Source: Elainella saxicola E1
GTDB lineage: Bacteria; Cyanobacteriota; Cyanobacteriia; Elainellales; Elainellaceae
NCBI GenBank assembly: GCA_002796835.1
Contig: LUGL01000054.1
Coordinates: 21,875-58,933, forward strand
DNA length: 37,059 bases
Direction of reading: 5' to 3'
Made by a program: the position numbers and the translations under genes. Position 1 is the first letter of the stretch. Every line of letters begins with the position of its first letter. The notes under the pieces are model-generated. The model searched no databases, was not told where the DNA came from, and saw only the letters and a program-made list of their open reading frames with translations. Of the stretch, positions 23,394-32,691 are shown piece after piece.

Positions 23394-26300
23394 CTACGTT
23401 GGCTGATTGAATCGGTAGGACATGATTTTCCATGGGGCGATCGTTCCTGCCGATCCAGACACAGGTTGCTCTAACGCATTCGTGATCTGGGCCGTTGCAG
23501 GATCGAGCACAGAGCGCAGCATTGGACTAAATTGGGTTGACCAGTTTGGGGTCGCGTTCATGCCGTGACATTCGTACAGCCGCAGGATCCATTGACGCGG
23601 ATTGTCTTCCGAGATTTTCAAGGCTGAAAGCATCAGATTGGCGGGTAAGTTGAGAAATTCACCGCTGGTGGGCAGAGCGGCAGTGGCCGATCGCAGTGAA
23701 TTCGGATCAAGTACCAAAGTTCGCAGAGGCTGATTCAGCTCATAGCCACGACGCACCGTTTGAGCGGTTTTCCAGTCGCGATCGTGCGGATAGACGGCAT
23801 AGGTGAACTGGTGTTGACCGCGATCGGAGTTTGGGTCTGGCCATTCAGAGCCGCGCAGCAAGGAGAGTCTGAGCTGATCGGGCTTGGCATCGTAGCCATG
23901 CTTATAGTCACTCAGAATGCTGATGCCGTAAGAATCGCCGCTAGCAGTATCGCTGAGATCGGCCCAGCGCAGGGCAGGCACTTCCCATTTCGCCTTTTCT
24001 GCATCAGTTTGAGGCCGGGTGGTTCGTTGAATTGCGCCGCAGGCAATTTCGTAGGTGGCAACCGCAGCATTGATATTAAAAGGAAAATTAGCTTTGACGA
24101 GCGTCTTGCGCTCTTGCCAGTCCACGCGTGTTTCAATCTTGAGCATGGCTGAACCTTTGTCCAGAATATAGACCTGGTTGAAGGTAGACTGGCCGATCTG
24201 GCGGATTACGCGAATTCGAGTCGTGAGGTTACCTCGATCCTCATAGAAGATTTGTAGCAGTTTGGCCGCTGGTAAAGGATTTTGCGCATAGTTGGGTGCA
24301 ATATCCCAAGCGTCCCAATATTGACCGCTATCTCGAAACGATTGCAGCTCATTGCCCGCTCGACTCAGCAAGTCCCGGTTGTAGCGTTTGTCAAACAGTC
24401 CGGACAGGTTGCCTGTGGCGCGATCGATCGTCACCCGCAGCCAATCATTCTCCAACACAAAACCAGAAGCTGCTGTAGAAGGGACCGGATTGCCTGAACT
24501 ACGCGGCAGCAGCCAGAAGCAACGATAGCCCGTGGCCGGAATGTCGGCCTGGAAAAAAATCTGGCAATAGGTTTTGCCGCCTTCTCGCCAACAGTGAGGC
24601 TGAGAGGCAATTTCCCGACCTGCCATGTCTTGAATTTGCCAGAAGCAAGCTCGCTCATCTTGCGTTTGTTCTGCTGAAACCGCTATTACCTCCGAGCGCG
24701 CCCAGCTCAGCGGATTAAAAACGGTAATGAGCTTGGCCTGAGGATGGGGAGTGGTTGGTCGGTCGATCGCCGCCACAAGGCCTTCCATCGCCTGCTTGCG
24801 CACGTTCCAACCCGTATCCAAAGCTGCCTGCCAATCCCGATTCGCATCCACAAACACCTGCGGGATCGAGGTTCCCGGCAAGATGTCATGAAACTGATTC
24901 AGCAAGACCTTTTTCCAGGCCGCTTCCAGGTCTGCTTTAGGATAGGCTGCTCCCGTAATTAACGTTCTGAGAGAGGCAAACAGCTCAGCCTCATGCAGCG
25001 TATCTTCACAACGGCGATTGAAGGATTTTTGATCGGCATGGTTGATATAGCAGCCGCGATGCAGCTCCAGATAAAGCTCTGAGTTCCAAACGGGCGGTGT
25101 TGGTGTGGTAGTTTGCCGCAGGGATTCCAGATAGCTCTTGGCAGAAGTAAAAGCCAATTTAGGAAAGAAGGGAGATTGCTGCCAGCGCCGCGCCACCTCC
25201 AGCATGTCTCGCGTGGGACCACCGCCATGATCGCCCACTCCTGGCAACCAGAAAGCGATCGATCGTCCGGTGTTGCGTTCCCAATCACAGATATAGCGGG
25301 CCATTTTCACCGGATCAATCCCTTCACCGATCGGGGCAGACTGGAGACTAGGAATCTGGCTGCCATCCGGAGACTGCCACTGATGCCACTGATAAGGAAA
25401 TCGGGTCGTGTCATTCCAGCGCAGTTTTTGGGTAACAAAAAACTCTACACCACCCTGCCGCAAGAGTTGAGGCAACTGCCAGTTAAACCCAAACGTGTCG
25501 GGTAACCAGGCGATCGTGCCTTGACTGCCAAATTTTTGCTGCAGATAACGCTGACCATAGAGCAACTGACGGGCGATCGACTCCCCGTTCACCACATTCA
25601 TTTCTGGCTCAATCCACAGAGGCGCAACCGAGACATCCCAAGTGCCCGCCTTCACCTTGGCTTGAATTGCTGCAAACAGATCGGGCCGATTTTGCTCGAT
25701 CCAGGCATAAAGGGCTGGAGAGGTATGGCAAAAAATCAGCTCTGGAAAATCTTTTTGCAAACTCAAGACCGATCGAAAGGTGCGTTCTGCCACCTGCCAG
25801 GTTTCATTGATCGGCCATAACCAGGCCATATCCAGATGAGCATGGCCCACCATTTGAATTTGCCGCTGTTTCACCAGGGGACTAAAGGACTGGAGCTGCT
25901 GTCGCAAACTCACCAATCCTGCGTCAAAACTCTGGCGATCAGTCACCATCAGCACGGACCAGGGTAACTTAGCAACGGCAGCCGCCAAAGTATTCAACTG
26001 AGTCGGCGCAAACGCATTCAAAAATTCCTGAAGCACCGCCAATTCATCAGCCACAAAAGCAGGTTCCGCCGTGGGATTGACGGCTTGTGATGCTAGCTCA
26101 TAGAGACAGATTGATCGGACCAGAGACCCATCTGCATGGCCCGGACTTTCCAGTCGAATCGCCACTTCGATCGCATCGCCAATTTTGACTGATCGATTCA
26201 GCAAGATCCGCGTCACGCTGTCGAACAGGTCGCCTTCCTGCACCAGCACTGTATCTACATATATTTGAGCTGAGCTGGCCCACCAGGTGAGGCCCAACCG

Positions 26301-26603
26301 CAGCGTTAATCCCTGAAGATAGTAGCCTTGCAAATTATGCGGCACCACAATCCGCTGGCCCAGCCACAAAACTTGCTTGCCTTTCGGCCAGATGATCTGA
26401 TTATTGGCATTCGGTTTGACAGGACTCCAGCTCTGCCAGGTGCTCGATTGGGTAGCCAACGCAGGCGACAGATCGCCCGAATAGCTGCGCCAACCCGCCT
26501 GCACATCTAATTGATTCAGCTGCCTTAACCGCCGAATCGCCTCAGAGATTTGGGTATTGGTGGCTGAAGCTTGCACCGCAGAAGGAATCGCCGAGTAAGT
26601 CAT
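23394..26603 (-). CDS. Alpha-mannosidase, glycoside hydrolase family 38
   Basis: This 1069-residue enzyme removes alpha-linked mannose by the retaining mechanism of GH38 with a catalytic metal ion. The metal-binding motif is VGHAHLDMAWLWP (H256 and D258) and the catalytic nucleophile is D369 in AWLPDTFGFNWQLP. APLWIEPEMNVVNGES lies between them, where GH38 enzymes have a Glu-Pro-Asp-Met segment. The N-terminal 200 residues are a beta-rich accessory domain (RIVVPHNLQGYYLQGLTLRL) and the second half is the long beta-sandwich region of the family (about 640-1060), with GFVLENDWLRVTIDRATGNLSGL near its start. No signal peptide is seen, so a cytoplasmic role in recycling mannosyl compounds is likelier than secretion. 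The gene is divergent from the one at 26751; I see no sugar transporter next to it. Confidence 0.94.
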   Translation of the reverse strand: MTYSAIPSAVQASATNTQISEAIRRLRQLNQLDVQAGWRSYSGDLSPALATQSSTWQSWSPVKPNANNQIIWPKGKQVLWLGQRIVVPHNLQGYYLQGLTLRLGLTWWASSAQIYVDTVLVQEGDLFDSVTRILLNRSVKIGDAIEVAIRLESPGHADGSLVRSICLYELASQAVNPTAEPAFVADELAVLQEFLNAFAPTQLNTLAAAVAKLPWSVLMVTDRQSFDAGLVSLRQQLQSFSPLVKQRQIQMVGHAHLDMAWLWPINETWQVAERTFRSVLSLQKDFPELIFCHTSPALYAWIEQNRPDLFAAIQAKVKAGTWDVSVAPLWIEPEMNVVNGESIARQLLYGQRYLQQKFGSQGTIAWLPDTFGFNWQLPQLLRQGGVEFFVTQKLRWNDTTRFPYQWHQWQSPDGSQIPSLQSAPIGEGIDPVKMARYICDWERNTGRSIAFWLPGVGDHGGGPTRDMLEVARRWQQSPFFPKLAFTSAKSYLESLRQTTTPTPPVWNSELYLELHRGCYINHADQKSFNRRCEDTLHEAELFASLRTLITGAAYPKADLEAAWKKVLLNQFHDILPGTSIPQVFVDANRDWQAALDTGWNVRKQAMEGLVAAIDRPTTPHPQAKLITVFNPLSWARSEVIAVSAEQTQDERACFWQIQDMAGREIASQPHCWREGGKTYCQIFFQADIPATGYRCFWLLPRSSGNPVPSTAASGFVLENDWLRVTIDRATGNLSGLFDKRYNRDLLSRAGNELQSFRDSGQYWDAWDIAPNYAQNPLPAAKLLQIFYEDRGNLTTRIRVIRQIGQSTFNQVYILDKGSAMLKIETRVDWQERKTLVKANFPFNINAAVATYEIACGAIQRTTRPQTDAEKAKWEVPALRWADLSDTASGDSYGISILSDYKHGYDAKPDQLRLSLLRGSEWPDPNSDRGQHQFTYAVYPHDRDWKTAQTVRRGYELNQPLRTLVLDPNSLRSATAALPTSGEFLNLPANLMLSALKISEDNPRQWILRLYECHGMNATPNWSTQFSPMLRSVLDPATAQITNALEQPVSGSAGTIAPWKIMSYRFNQPT

Positions 26604-26750
26604 ATTTCCGGTTAGAATCAGGGCAGAAAGGCCGAATGGAGCCTCCCCTTATTTTCGCTAGGTCATCTGGTTTTCGATCGGGTGGTTCTCCCCTCTTCAG
26701 CCCTTTTTTCTGTTAAGAGATGTTTTTCTGCGTCCTGTCGCTCCCTGATC

Positions 26751-28571
26751 ATGTCTGGACGGTACAACAGCAAAGTTTTCAACTTCTTCTCGCGGCAGTC
26801 TCTCCGGTTGCGGGACCAGTCGGCTCAGACCTGGCGAAATGTAAAGCTGGCCGCAGTCTGGGGGGTGCAGATTTTGCTGTACCCGATCTATGTAGGATTT
26901 CAGGCAACTCGTTTAATTGGCAAACAGTTACAGCAAAGCGGACGGCAGGTCTTACCTCGATTGCGATCGGCTGGAAAGCGCGTTTTCAGTCCCGAATCGA
27001 TTGCTCTCACCACTAGCGATCGCCCGATTCAGCAAACCTTACAGTCTGTTGCGGCCTTGCCCGTTCATTCCTCTCAAGGCCAGGAAGTGTTGCTGTTGCC
27101 CGCTGAAACCAAACCGGATGTCGAACGAGAACTAGCGCTGTATTTGCGGCAGCATTCTACTGACCCGACTGCGGATTTATCCGCTTCAGCGATCGTCACT
27201 TCATCGGCTGAGACTACACCAGATATTGCAGCCGTTCGCATTCAGGGTGTGGCTTCTCTGCTGGAAACGCGCGGCATTGTGTTAGTTACAACTCGTAACC
27301 AAATTCTCGACATTCTCACCTTAGAGCAGCAAACTCAATTGGCTCGACGCATTGTGGCAGAAACAGCAAACTATCTGCGACAGCAACGGTTATTTATGCC
27401 GCCTCGGGCCAATCGACTTTTTGTCTCGAATGCCCTGCCGCTGCCGAAAGAATCCCCCAATGCTCTGCTGCCCATTCGGCTATTTCAAAAAGCAATGGCC
27501 TGGATGCAGCGTGGTTCCGTGGCGGTGTCTGCCGATCTGTTCCAGGAATCTCAGTTAGCTTTGCCTGCTTCTTCTCAAACCCTGGCCCTTGCAGAGGCAA
27601 ACTCATTCGAGCAATTACGATCGGCCCAACCTTCCTGGGTGTCAGTTGAAGCTCAGTTTTATGATTGGCTAGAGCAGACCGGACGAGTCGCCAATCGGAC
27701 CTTGATTGCGGGGCTGGAACAAGGATTATCACTGCTTACTTATTTAACGGATAGACAGCCTAACCATCGTTTCCCCAATCCACCGCAACTGCCAGAGCTA
27801 TCACCAGGCCAGTTACCAGCACCATTGCCAGACCAGGCAGCACCGAGACTGACTCTGCCTCCAGCGCAGCCTGACTGGATGAATCGGATCGATCGCTGGT
27901 TAAGTAAAATTCCGGGATTACAAACCCCTCCGGCTTCACCTTCCCAGTTGGATGCAGAAGTGGGATTTCAACAAAATGTTGCTGGCCAGATGGCTGCTTC
28001 AGGTCAGGCTCCAGGTCAAATGGTCCAAGTTGATGTTCCAGGCTCAAGTCTCGTTCCATCTTCGATCGGTCAGGCTAATCCAATAGAACCGAAAGTTGGG
28101 GTAGGACAAAGTTTTCGCAACTGGATCCAGAATTCTCTACGGCAAATTTTGCCAAGTCGCACAGCTCTGTCGCGAACCGAGCGCGCCACTCAATGGGAAT
28201 TGACGGATACGGCTGATCTAGAGAAGGCGATTAAACTGTCCTGGAACAAATCCCAATCGCCTGCCGCACCTACCTCTCCTGCCTCTGCTTCCCTGACTGC
28301 CCAACCGCGATCGATCCCGGTAGCTGCGACACGAGTGACACAGGAACACAAGCTAGAGGTTCGATCCAAGGCTGCTACAGATCTAGTATCCAATCCTGCT
28401 GAAGAGGCCGCAATTATGCCGTCGCAAAATTGGATCGAAACTGAGGCACAACTCGTCGGCTATGTGAAACATCCGCTGGAACAGCTTTTGGAGTGGCTCG
28501 ATCAGGGGATGCTGTGGTTGGAAGAGCGATTTGCCCAGATCTGGCAGTGGTTCACTCGTTCACGGGGCTAA
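26751..28571 (+). CDS. Large uncharacterised protein with Pro/Gln-rich middle
   Basis: The product has about 606 residues from the ATG at 26751 (MSGRYNSKVFNFF); a GTG 69 bases upstream would extend it, with neither start well supported by a ribosome binding site. The N-terminal part is basic with one hydrophobic stretch (LAAVWGVQILLYPIYVGF, about 33-50), a possible membrane-association helix. Residues up to about 350 are mixed helical. From about 350 to 440 the chain is rich in Pro, Leu and Gln (LPELSPGQLPAPLPDQAAP) and likely disordered. The C-terminus is again helical and acidic, rich in Trp (EQLLEWLDQGMLWLEERFAQIWQWF). I think it belongs to a cyanobacteria-restricted family; its role is unknown. 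Confidence 0.7.
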   Translation: MSGRYNSKVFNFFSRQSLRLRDQSAQTWRNVKLAAVWGVQILLYPIYVGFQATRLIGKQLQQSGRQVLPRLRSAGKRVFSPESIALTTSDRPIQQTLQSVAALPVHSSQGQEVLLLPAETKPDVERELALYLRQHSTDPTADLSASAIVTSSAETTPDIAAVRIQGVASLLETRGIVLVTTRNQILDILTLEQQTQLARRIVAETANYLRQQRLFMPPRANRLFVSNALPLPKESPNALLPIRLFQKAMAWMQRGSVAVSADLFQESQLALPASSQTLALAEANSFEQLRSAQPSWVSVEAQFYDWLEQTGRVANRTLIAGLEQGLSLLTYLTDRQPNHRFPNPPQLPELSPGQLPAPLPDQAAPRLTLPPAQPDWMNRIDRWLSKIPGLQTPPASPSQLDAEVGFQQNVAGQMAASGQAPGQMVQVDVPGSSLVPSSIGQANPIEPKVGVGQSFRNWIQNSLRQILPSRTALSRTERATQWELTDTADLEKAIKLSWNKSQSPAAPTSPASASLTAQPRSIPVAATRVTQEHKLEVRSKAATDLVSNPAEEAAIMPSQNWIETEAQLVGYVKHPLEQLLEWLDQGMLWLEERFAQIWQWFTRSRG

Positions 28572-29208
28572 ATTCTTGCCCTACTCAGAAATTTCTATGC
28601 AGCTGAGCGAATTCGGCTGTCGAATTCAGATGAAAGAATTCAAAATTTCTTGTGGAAATCTAACAGAGAATTAAGCTTCTGAAACAAGCTGAAAGTAATT
28701 TGCAAACCATGTTCTAATTAGGCGAAGTAACCTGTTTGAAATTGTGCAAGAAATTCAGTCCGATGATAGATGAATGTTCAGTCAAGGCGATTAAAGATTT
28801 TTAATAAGTTATCAAATTATTAATTACGATACTGTCAATCTCACGGAAATACTAAGCTGATATTCACGATCGAATTCTATAAGGGAAAAACTTGTCCGAG
28901 ATCTAGAATTCTCTGGTGCAAATTTTAAGAGAAACGAGTTACATTGCTCTCGCAACTCTTGTGCTGGTTTGTGAAAAATGCGATTGATCGAGGCTGGAGA
29001 GACTGACCTTTGGGCGGGTGAGGCTCCTAGACTTCAACGAATTTGTAAGGGTTAATCAAGGTTGAATTTCAAAACTTTTCTAGACGATTAATCAGCAATG
29101 TTTGCCTGATTTTCTACTACTTAATTTAGGGTTCTGATAGGGATTTTGTATCAGTGCTTGACAAAAAGATGTCACGATCGGGTTTCAGTTAAAACTGATA
29201 TTTGAAAT
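28572..29208 (+). promoter_or_regulatory. 637-base AT-rich region upstream of the fructose PTS operon
   Basis: No coding sequence is seen. The region is clearly more AT-rich than its surroundings and holds five GAATTC hexamers (28609, 28622, 28636, 28872, 28906), three of them within 33 bases. A short G-rich block (TTTGGGCGGGTGAGGCTCC, about 29010-29028) stands out from the AT-rich background and could be part of a structured leader, but I cannot fold it convincingly. The last 80 bases carry the operator and promoter candidates listed separately. Confidence 0.4.
29134..29198 (+). promoter_or_regulatory. Candidate control region of the fructose PTS operon
   Basis: Two inverted repeats flank a perfect TTGACA (29158-29163). 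Upstream, CTGATA (29134-29139) mirrors TATCAG (29149-29154). Downstream, TCAGTT-AA-AACTGA (29185-29198) is a perfect 14-base palindrome ending 10 bases before the start codon of the first PTS gene. A bound protein there would block RNA polymerase or ribosome entry. No -10 box sits at the ideal distance from TTGACA. Neither repeat matches the E. coli Cra/FruR operator consensus, and no regulator gene is in the cluster. Confidence 0.45.
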
Positions 29209-31659
29209 ATGCTCAATTTAGGAATTAATAGCATTAAGATCGGTGCTTCTGCTACGAATAAAGCAGATGCCATTCGGCAAGTTGGCAATCTTTTGGTCAG
29301 CGCAGGTCAGATGCAGCCAGAATATGTCAACAGCATGATGGAGCGGGAAAAAGTTGCCAATACCTATTTGGGAAATGGCATTGCCATTCCGCATGGATTA
29401 CCTGTCGATCGCGATTTGATTGTTGAAACGGGAATTGCCGTTTTGCAACTGCCCACTGGGGTGGAATGGAATCCGGGAGAACAGGTGCGCCTTGTTGTCG
29501 GCATTGCTGCCAAGTCAGATGAGCACATCGAAATTCTCACTAACCTGACCCATATTTTGGGAGACGAAGCAGCCGTCCAGCAGATTGCAACGACCACGGA
29601 CCCGACCGCGATTATCCAGCGTTTAACCCAGCCCGAAACTCCAACTGCACCCGCCTCTACAGGTCCAGATTTTGCCAAATTCGTCGATGTGGCGATTCCA
29701 GGGAAAGCAGGACTGCACGCCCGTCCGGCTACCGCCTTAGTCAATTTGGCCAAAGAATTTACTGCCGAAATTCGGGTCCGTTATAGGGATCGAACGGCCA
29801 ATGCCAAAAGTCTGGTTGCTCTCTTGCAGCTTGGGGTTGAAGGCGGCCAAACAATTCGGGTGATGGCTCAGGGGAGTGATGAAGACCGGGCATTGCAGGC
29901 ATTACAGGTGGCGATCGCTGCTGGCCTAGAGGATGAGGATGAGGCTGCTGCCACAGTTCAGCTCGGACGCACGCTTGATCTGGAAACTGCTGCTATCGCA
30001 GGCATTTCAGCCTCTCCCGGATTAGCGATCGGCAGGGTCTATCAGCTCAAACGCGGCAAGATTGTGTTTGAAGCGACGGCTCACGATAGCAATCAAGAAA
30101 CTCACAAACTGAAACAGGCGATCGAAGCGGCGAAAGTCCAGTTGCAAGACCTGTATGAATCCGTCAAAGCCAAAACAGGTGGAACGCAAGCCGCAATTTT
30201 TCTAGCTCATCAGGAATTTTTGGATGATCCAGAGCTACAGCAAATCGCCATCGATCACATCAGCAAGGAGCACAGTGCGGCCTGGAGTTGGCAACAGGCC
30301 TATGAAGATCGGGCGATCGTGCTGGAACAACTTTCCGATCCGCTGTTAGCCGGACGCGCGACGGATCTACGCGATGTGGGCCAACGGGTTTTACGGCTTT
30401 TGGCAAGTAAGGTAGAAGCGGCTCCCCAACTGCCCGATCAGCCAATTATTCTGATTGCGGAAGATCTGACGCCTTCTGACACGGCTGGGCTTGATCCGGC
30501 TTTGACGCTGGGGTTTTGCACGGCCTACGGTGGACCCACTTCCCATTCGGCTATCATTGCCCGATCGCTCGACATTCCAGCCATTGTTGGGGCGGGACCT
30601 GCGGCGCTAAATTTGGCTGATGGCACACTATGCATTCTGGATGGTGAAGGCGGTAATCTTTACCCCAACCCCAGTGCAACTGATTTAGATCGAGCGAAAG
30701 CAGCTCAACAAGACTTACAGACCCAACGAGAGGCAGAGAAACTGGCTTGCTATCAGCCTGCAATCCTCACCGACGGGCATCGGGTAGAGGTGGTGGCCAA
30801 TATCGGGGCAGCCAGTGAAGCAGAACAGGCGGTTAATGCAGGGGCAGAGGGAGTTGGTTTGCTGCGGACAGAGTTCCTGTTTTTGAATCGATCGCAGCCG
30901 CCCTCTGAAGATGAACAGGTCGCAGCCTACAGGCAAATGACGCAGGCCCTAAATGGGTTGCCGCTGATTATTCGCACGCTGGATATTGGCGGGGATAAGG
31001 CGGTGCCCTATCTAAATTTGCCAGCAGAAGAAAATCCCTTTTTGGGCGTCCGAGGAGTAAGGCTCTGTTTTCAGCGACCCGATCTGTTCAAAACGCAGTT
31101 ACGCGCCATTTTTCGGGCGGCTCAAACGGGTCCCGTCAAAATCATGTTTCCCATGATTGCCACGCTGGAAGATTTTCAGCAAGCGCGACAAATAGCCGAA
31201 TCGGTGCGATCGGAAATCGGCGCTGACCCGGTCGATTACGGCATGATGATCGAAGTGCCTGCTGCTGTGCTGATGGCCAATGAATTTGCCCAAGAAGTGG
31301 CCTTTTTTTCGATCGGCACCAATGATTTGACCCAATATGTGCTGGCGATGGATCGAGGTCATCCAGTGCTGGCAAAGCAGGCAGATGGTTTACACCCAGC
31401 CATACTCCGTATGATTCACCAAACTGTACAGGCGGCTCAGCGGCAAGGAAAATGGGTGGGCGTTTGCGGTGGTGTGGCTGGCGATCCATTAGGTGCGGCC
31501 ATCCTAACCGGTTTAGGCGTGACCGAACTGAGCGTCAGCATTCCCAGTGTTGCAGCCGTTAAAGCAAAACTGCGGGGTCTTTCCCTTTCAACTGTTCAAA
31601 ACCTGGCTCAACGCGCACTCCAATGCCGGAACGCGCAAGAAGTAAGGGCTCTACGATAA
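29209..31659 (+). CDS. fruB: Multiphosphoryl transfer protein: fused PTS IIA(Fru)-HPr-Enzyme I
   Basis: This 816-residue cytoplasmic protein carries the whole soluble phosphate relay of a fructose phosphotransferase system, moving phosphate from PEP through Enzyme I and HPr to IIA. Domain order is IIA-HPr-EI. IIA (about 1-140) has its phosphorylated histidine in GIAIPHGLP (H62). HPr (about 158-245) has H170 in GKAGLHARPA and a serine at the usual regulatory position (S201 in NAKSLVAL). Enzyme I (about 262-816) has the phospho-His in GGPTSHSAIIARS (H446), the PEP-binding GVGLLRTEFLFL and GVRGVRLC segments, and the catalytic Cys in GVCGGVAGDP. FruK and FruA follow after 18 and 24 bases, a tight operon. 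The combined IIA/HPr/EI chain means no separate ptsH or ptsI is needed. The name fruB is used by analogy. Confidence 0.96.
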   Translation: MLNLGINSIKIGASATNKADAIRQVGNLLVSAGQMQPEYVNSMMEREKVANTYLGNGIAIPHGLPVDRDLIVETGIAVLQLPTGVEWNPGEQVRLVVGIAAKSDEHIEILTNLTHILGDEAAVQQIATTTDPTAIIQRLTQPETPTAPASTGPDFAKFVDVAIPGKAGLHARPATALVNLAKEFTAEIRVRYRDRTANAKSLVALLQLGVEGGQTIRVMAQGSDEDRALQALQVAIAAGLEDEDEAAATVQLGRTLDLETAAIAGISASPGLAIGRVYQLKRGKIVFEATAHDSNQETHKLKQAIEAAKVQLQDLYESVKAKTGGTQAAIFLAHQEFLDDPELQQIAIDHISKEHSAAWSWQQAYEDRAIVLEQLSDPLLAGRATDLRDVGQRVLRLLASKVEAAPQLPDQPIILIAEDLTPSDTAGLDPALTLGFCTAYGGPTSHSAIIARSLDIPAIVGAGPAALNLADGTLCILDGEGGNLYPNPSATDLDRAKAAQQDLQTQREAEKLACYQPAILTDGHRVEVVANIGAASEAEQAVNAGAEGVGLLRTEFLFLNRSQPPSEDEQVAAYRQMTQALNGLPLIIRTLDIGGDKAVPYLNLPAEENPFLGVRGVRLCFQRPDLFKTQLRAIFRAAQTGPVKIMFPMIATLEDFQQARQIAESVRSEIGADPVDYGMMIEVPAAVLMANEFAQEVAFFSIGTNDLTQYVLAMDRGHPVLAKQADGLHPAILRMIHQTVQAAQRQGKWVGVCGGVAGDPLGAAILTGLGVTELSVSIPSVAAVKAKLRGLSLSTVQNLAQRALQCRNAQEVRALR

Positions 31660-31677
31660 CTAGGAGAATCATCCATT

Positions 31678-32667
31678 ATGTTCACCGATCTTCCAACCAG
31701 CATTCCGACCCGTGTTGCTACAGTCACACTCAACCCGGCGATCGATCACACTTTTGCGGTCTCTAATTTCACCATCGACGCCGTGAATCGGGCTGGCAGT
31801 GCAGGACAGTCGGATCCAGGTGGGAAGGGCGTGAATGTGGCTTCATTCCTGTCTGATTTCGGCATTTCAGTTAGTGTGACTGGATTTTTGGGCCAGGAGA
31901 ATGCGGATGTGTTTCAAACCTTCTTCTACCGCAAAGGTATTCGCAATCGGTTTGTCCCAATTCCTGGCAAAACTCGTACGAACCTCAAAATTATTGACGA
32001 GGCGCAAGATCAGGTCACAGATATTAACTTCCCAGGACAACGTCCAACGGCTGAAGATGTTGAGACGCTCTACCGCACGATCGATGAATTAGCAGTCGAT
32101 CATGATTGGTTTGTCTTAGCAGGCAGCGTTCCTAAAAATATGTCGATGGATATTTATGCAGATTTAACGAATCGCCTCAAAGCTCAAGGCAAAACGGTGA
32201 TTGTCGATGCAAGTGGAGAAAGCTTGCTGAAGACTATTCCAGCCACCCCTTATGCCATTAAACCCAACGTTGCTGAACTGCAAGAGGCTCTCGGTCGATC
32301 GCTTCCCAATACCGATGCAGTGGTAGAAGCAGCTCAAGATTTGCTGCGGCAGGGGGTTCATTCGGTTGTCATTTCGATGGGAGCGCAGGGAGCCATTTTT
32401 GTGGAAGCCGATCGAGCTCTGTGGGCACGTCCGCCGCGAGTGGATGTGGTGAGCACGGTAGGGGCAGGGGATGCCATGGTGACAGGTTTGATTGTCGGTA
32501 AGCTGCGTGGATTTAGTTTAGACGACTGTGCCCGTCTGGCTACGGCCTGCTCAGTTGGAGCATTGAGCCAAATTGGTCCTTATCTGCCGCCCCTCAGCGA
32601 AGTCGAGTCGATCGCCCATCAAGTTACCATCGATTCTGTAATGTTGACCGCTCTAAACGCAACATAA
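31678..32667 (+). CDS. fruK: 1-phosphofructokinase FruK
   Basis: FruK phosphorylates the fructose-1-phosphate made by the transporter to fructose-1,6-bisphosphate, feeding glycolysis. The 329-residue protein belongs to the PfkB/ribokinase family: ATVTLNPAIDHTF at the N-terminus, the sugar-binding DPGGKGVNVASFL (47-58) and the ATP/anion-hole motif STVGAGDAMVTGL with catalytic Asp265. TAGGAG about 13 bases before the ATG can serve as ribosome binding site. It is the middle gene of the PTS operon. Confidence 0.95.
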   Translation: MFTDLPTSIPTRVATVTLNPAIDHTFAVSNFTIDAVNRAGSAGQSDPGGKGVNVASFLSDFGISVSVTGFLGQENADVFQTFFYRKGIRNRFVPIPGKTRTNLKIIDEAQDQVTDINFPGQRPTAEDVETLYRTIDELAVDHDWFVLAGSVPKNMSMDIYADLTNRLKAQGKTVIVDASGESLLKTIPATPYAIKPNVAELQEALGRSLPNTDAVVEAAQDLLRQGVHSVVISMGAQGAIFVEADRALWARPPRVDVVSTVGAGDAMVTGLIVGKLRGFSLDDCARLATACSVGALSQIGPYLPPLSEVESIAHQVTIDSVMLTALNAT

Positions 32668-32691
32668 AAAAGACAATATAAGGAACGTAAA

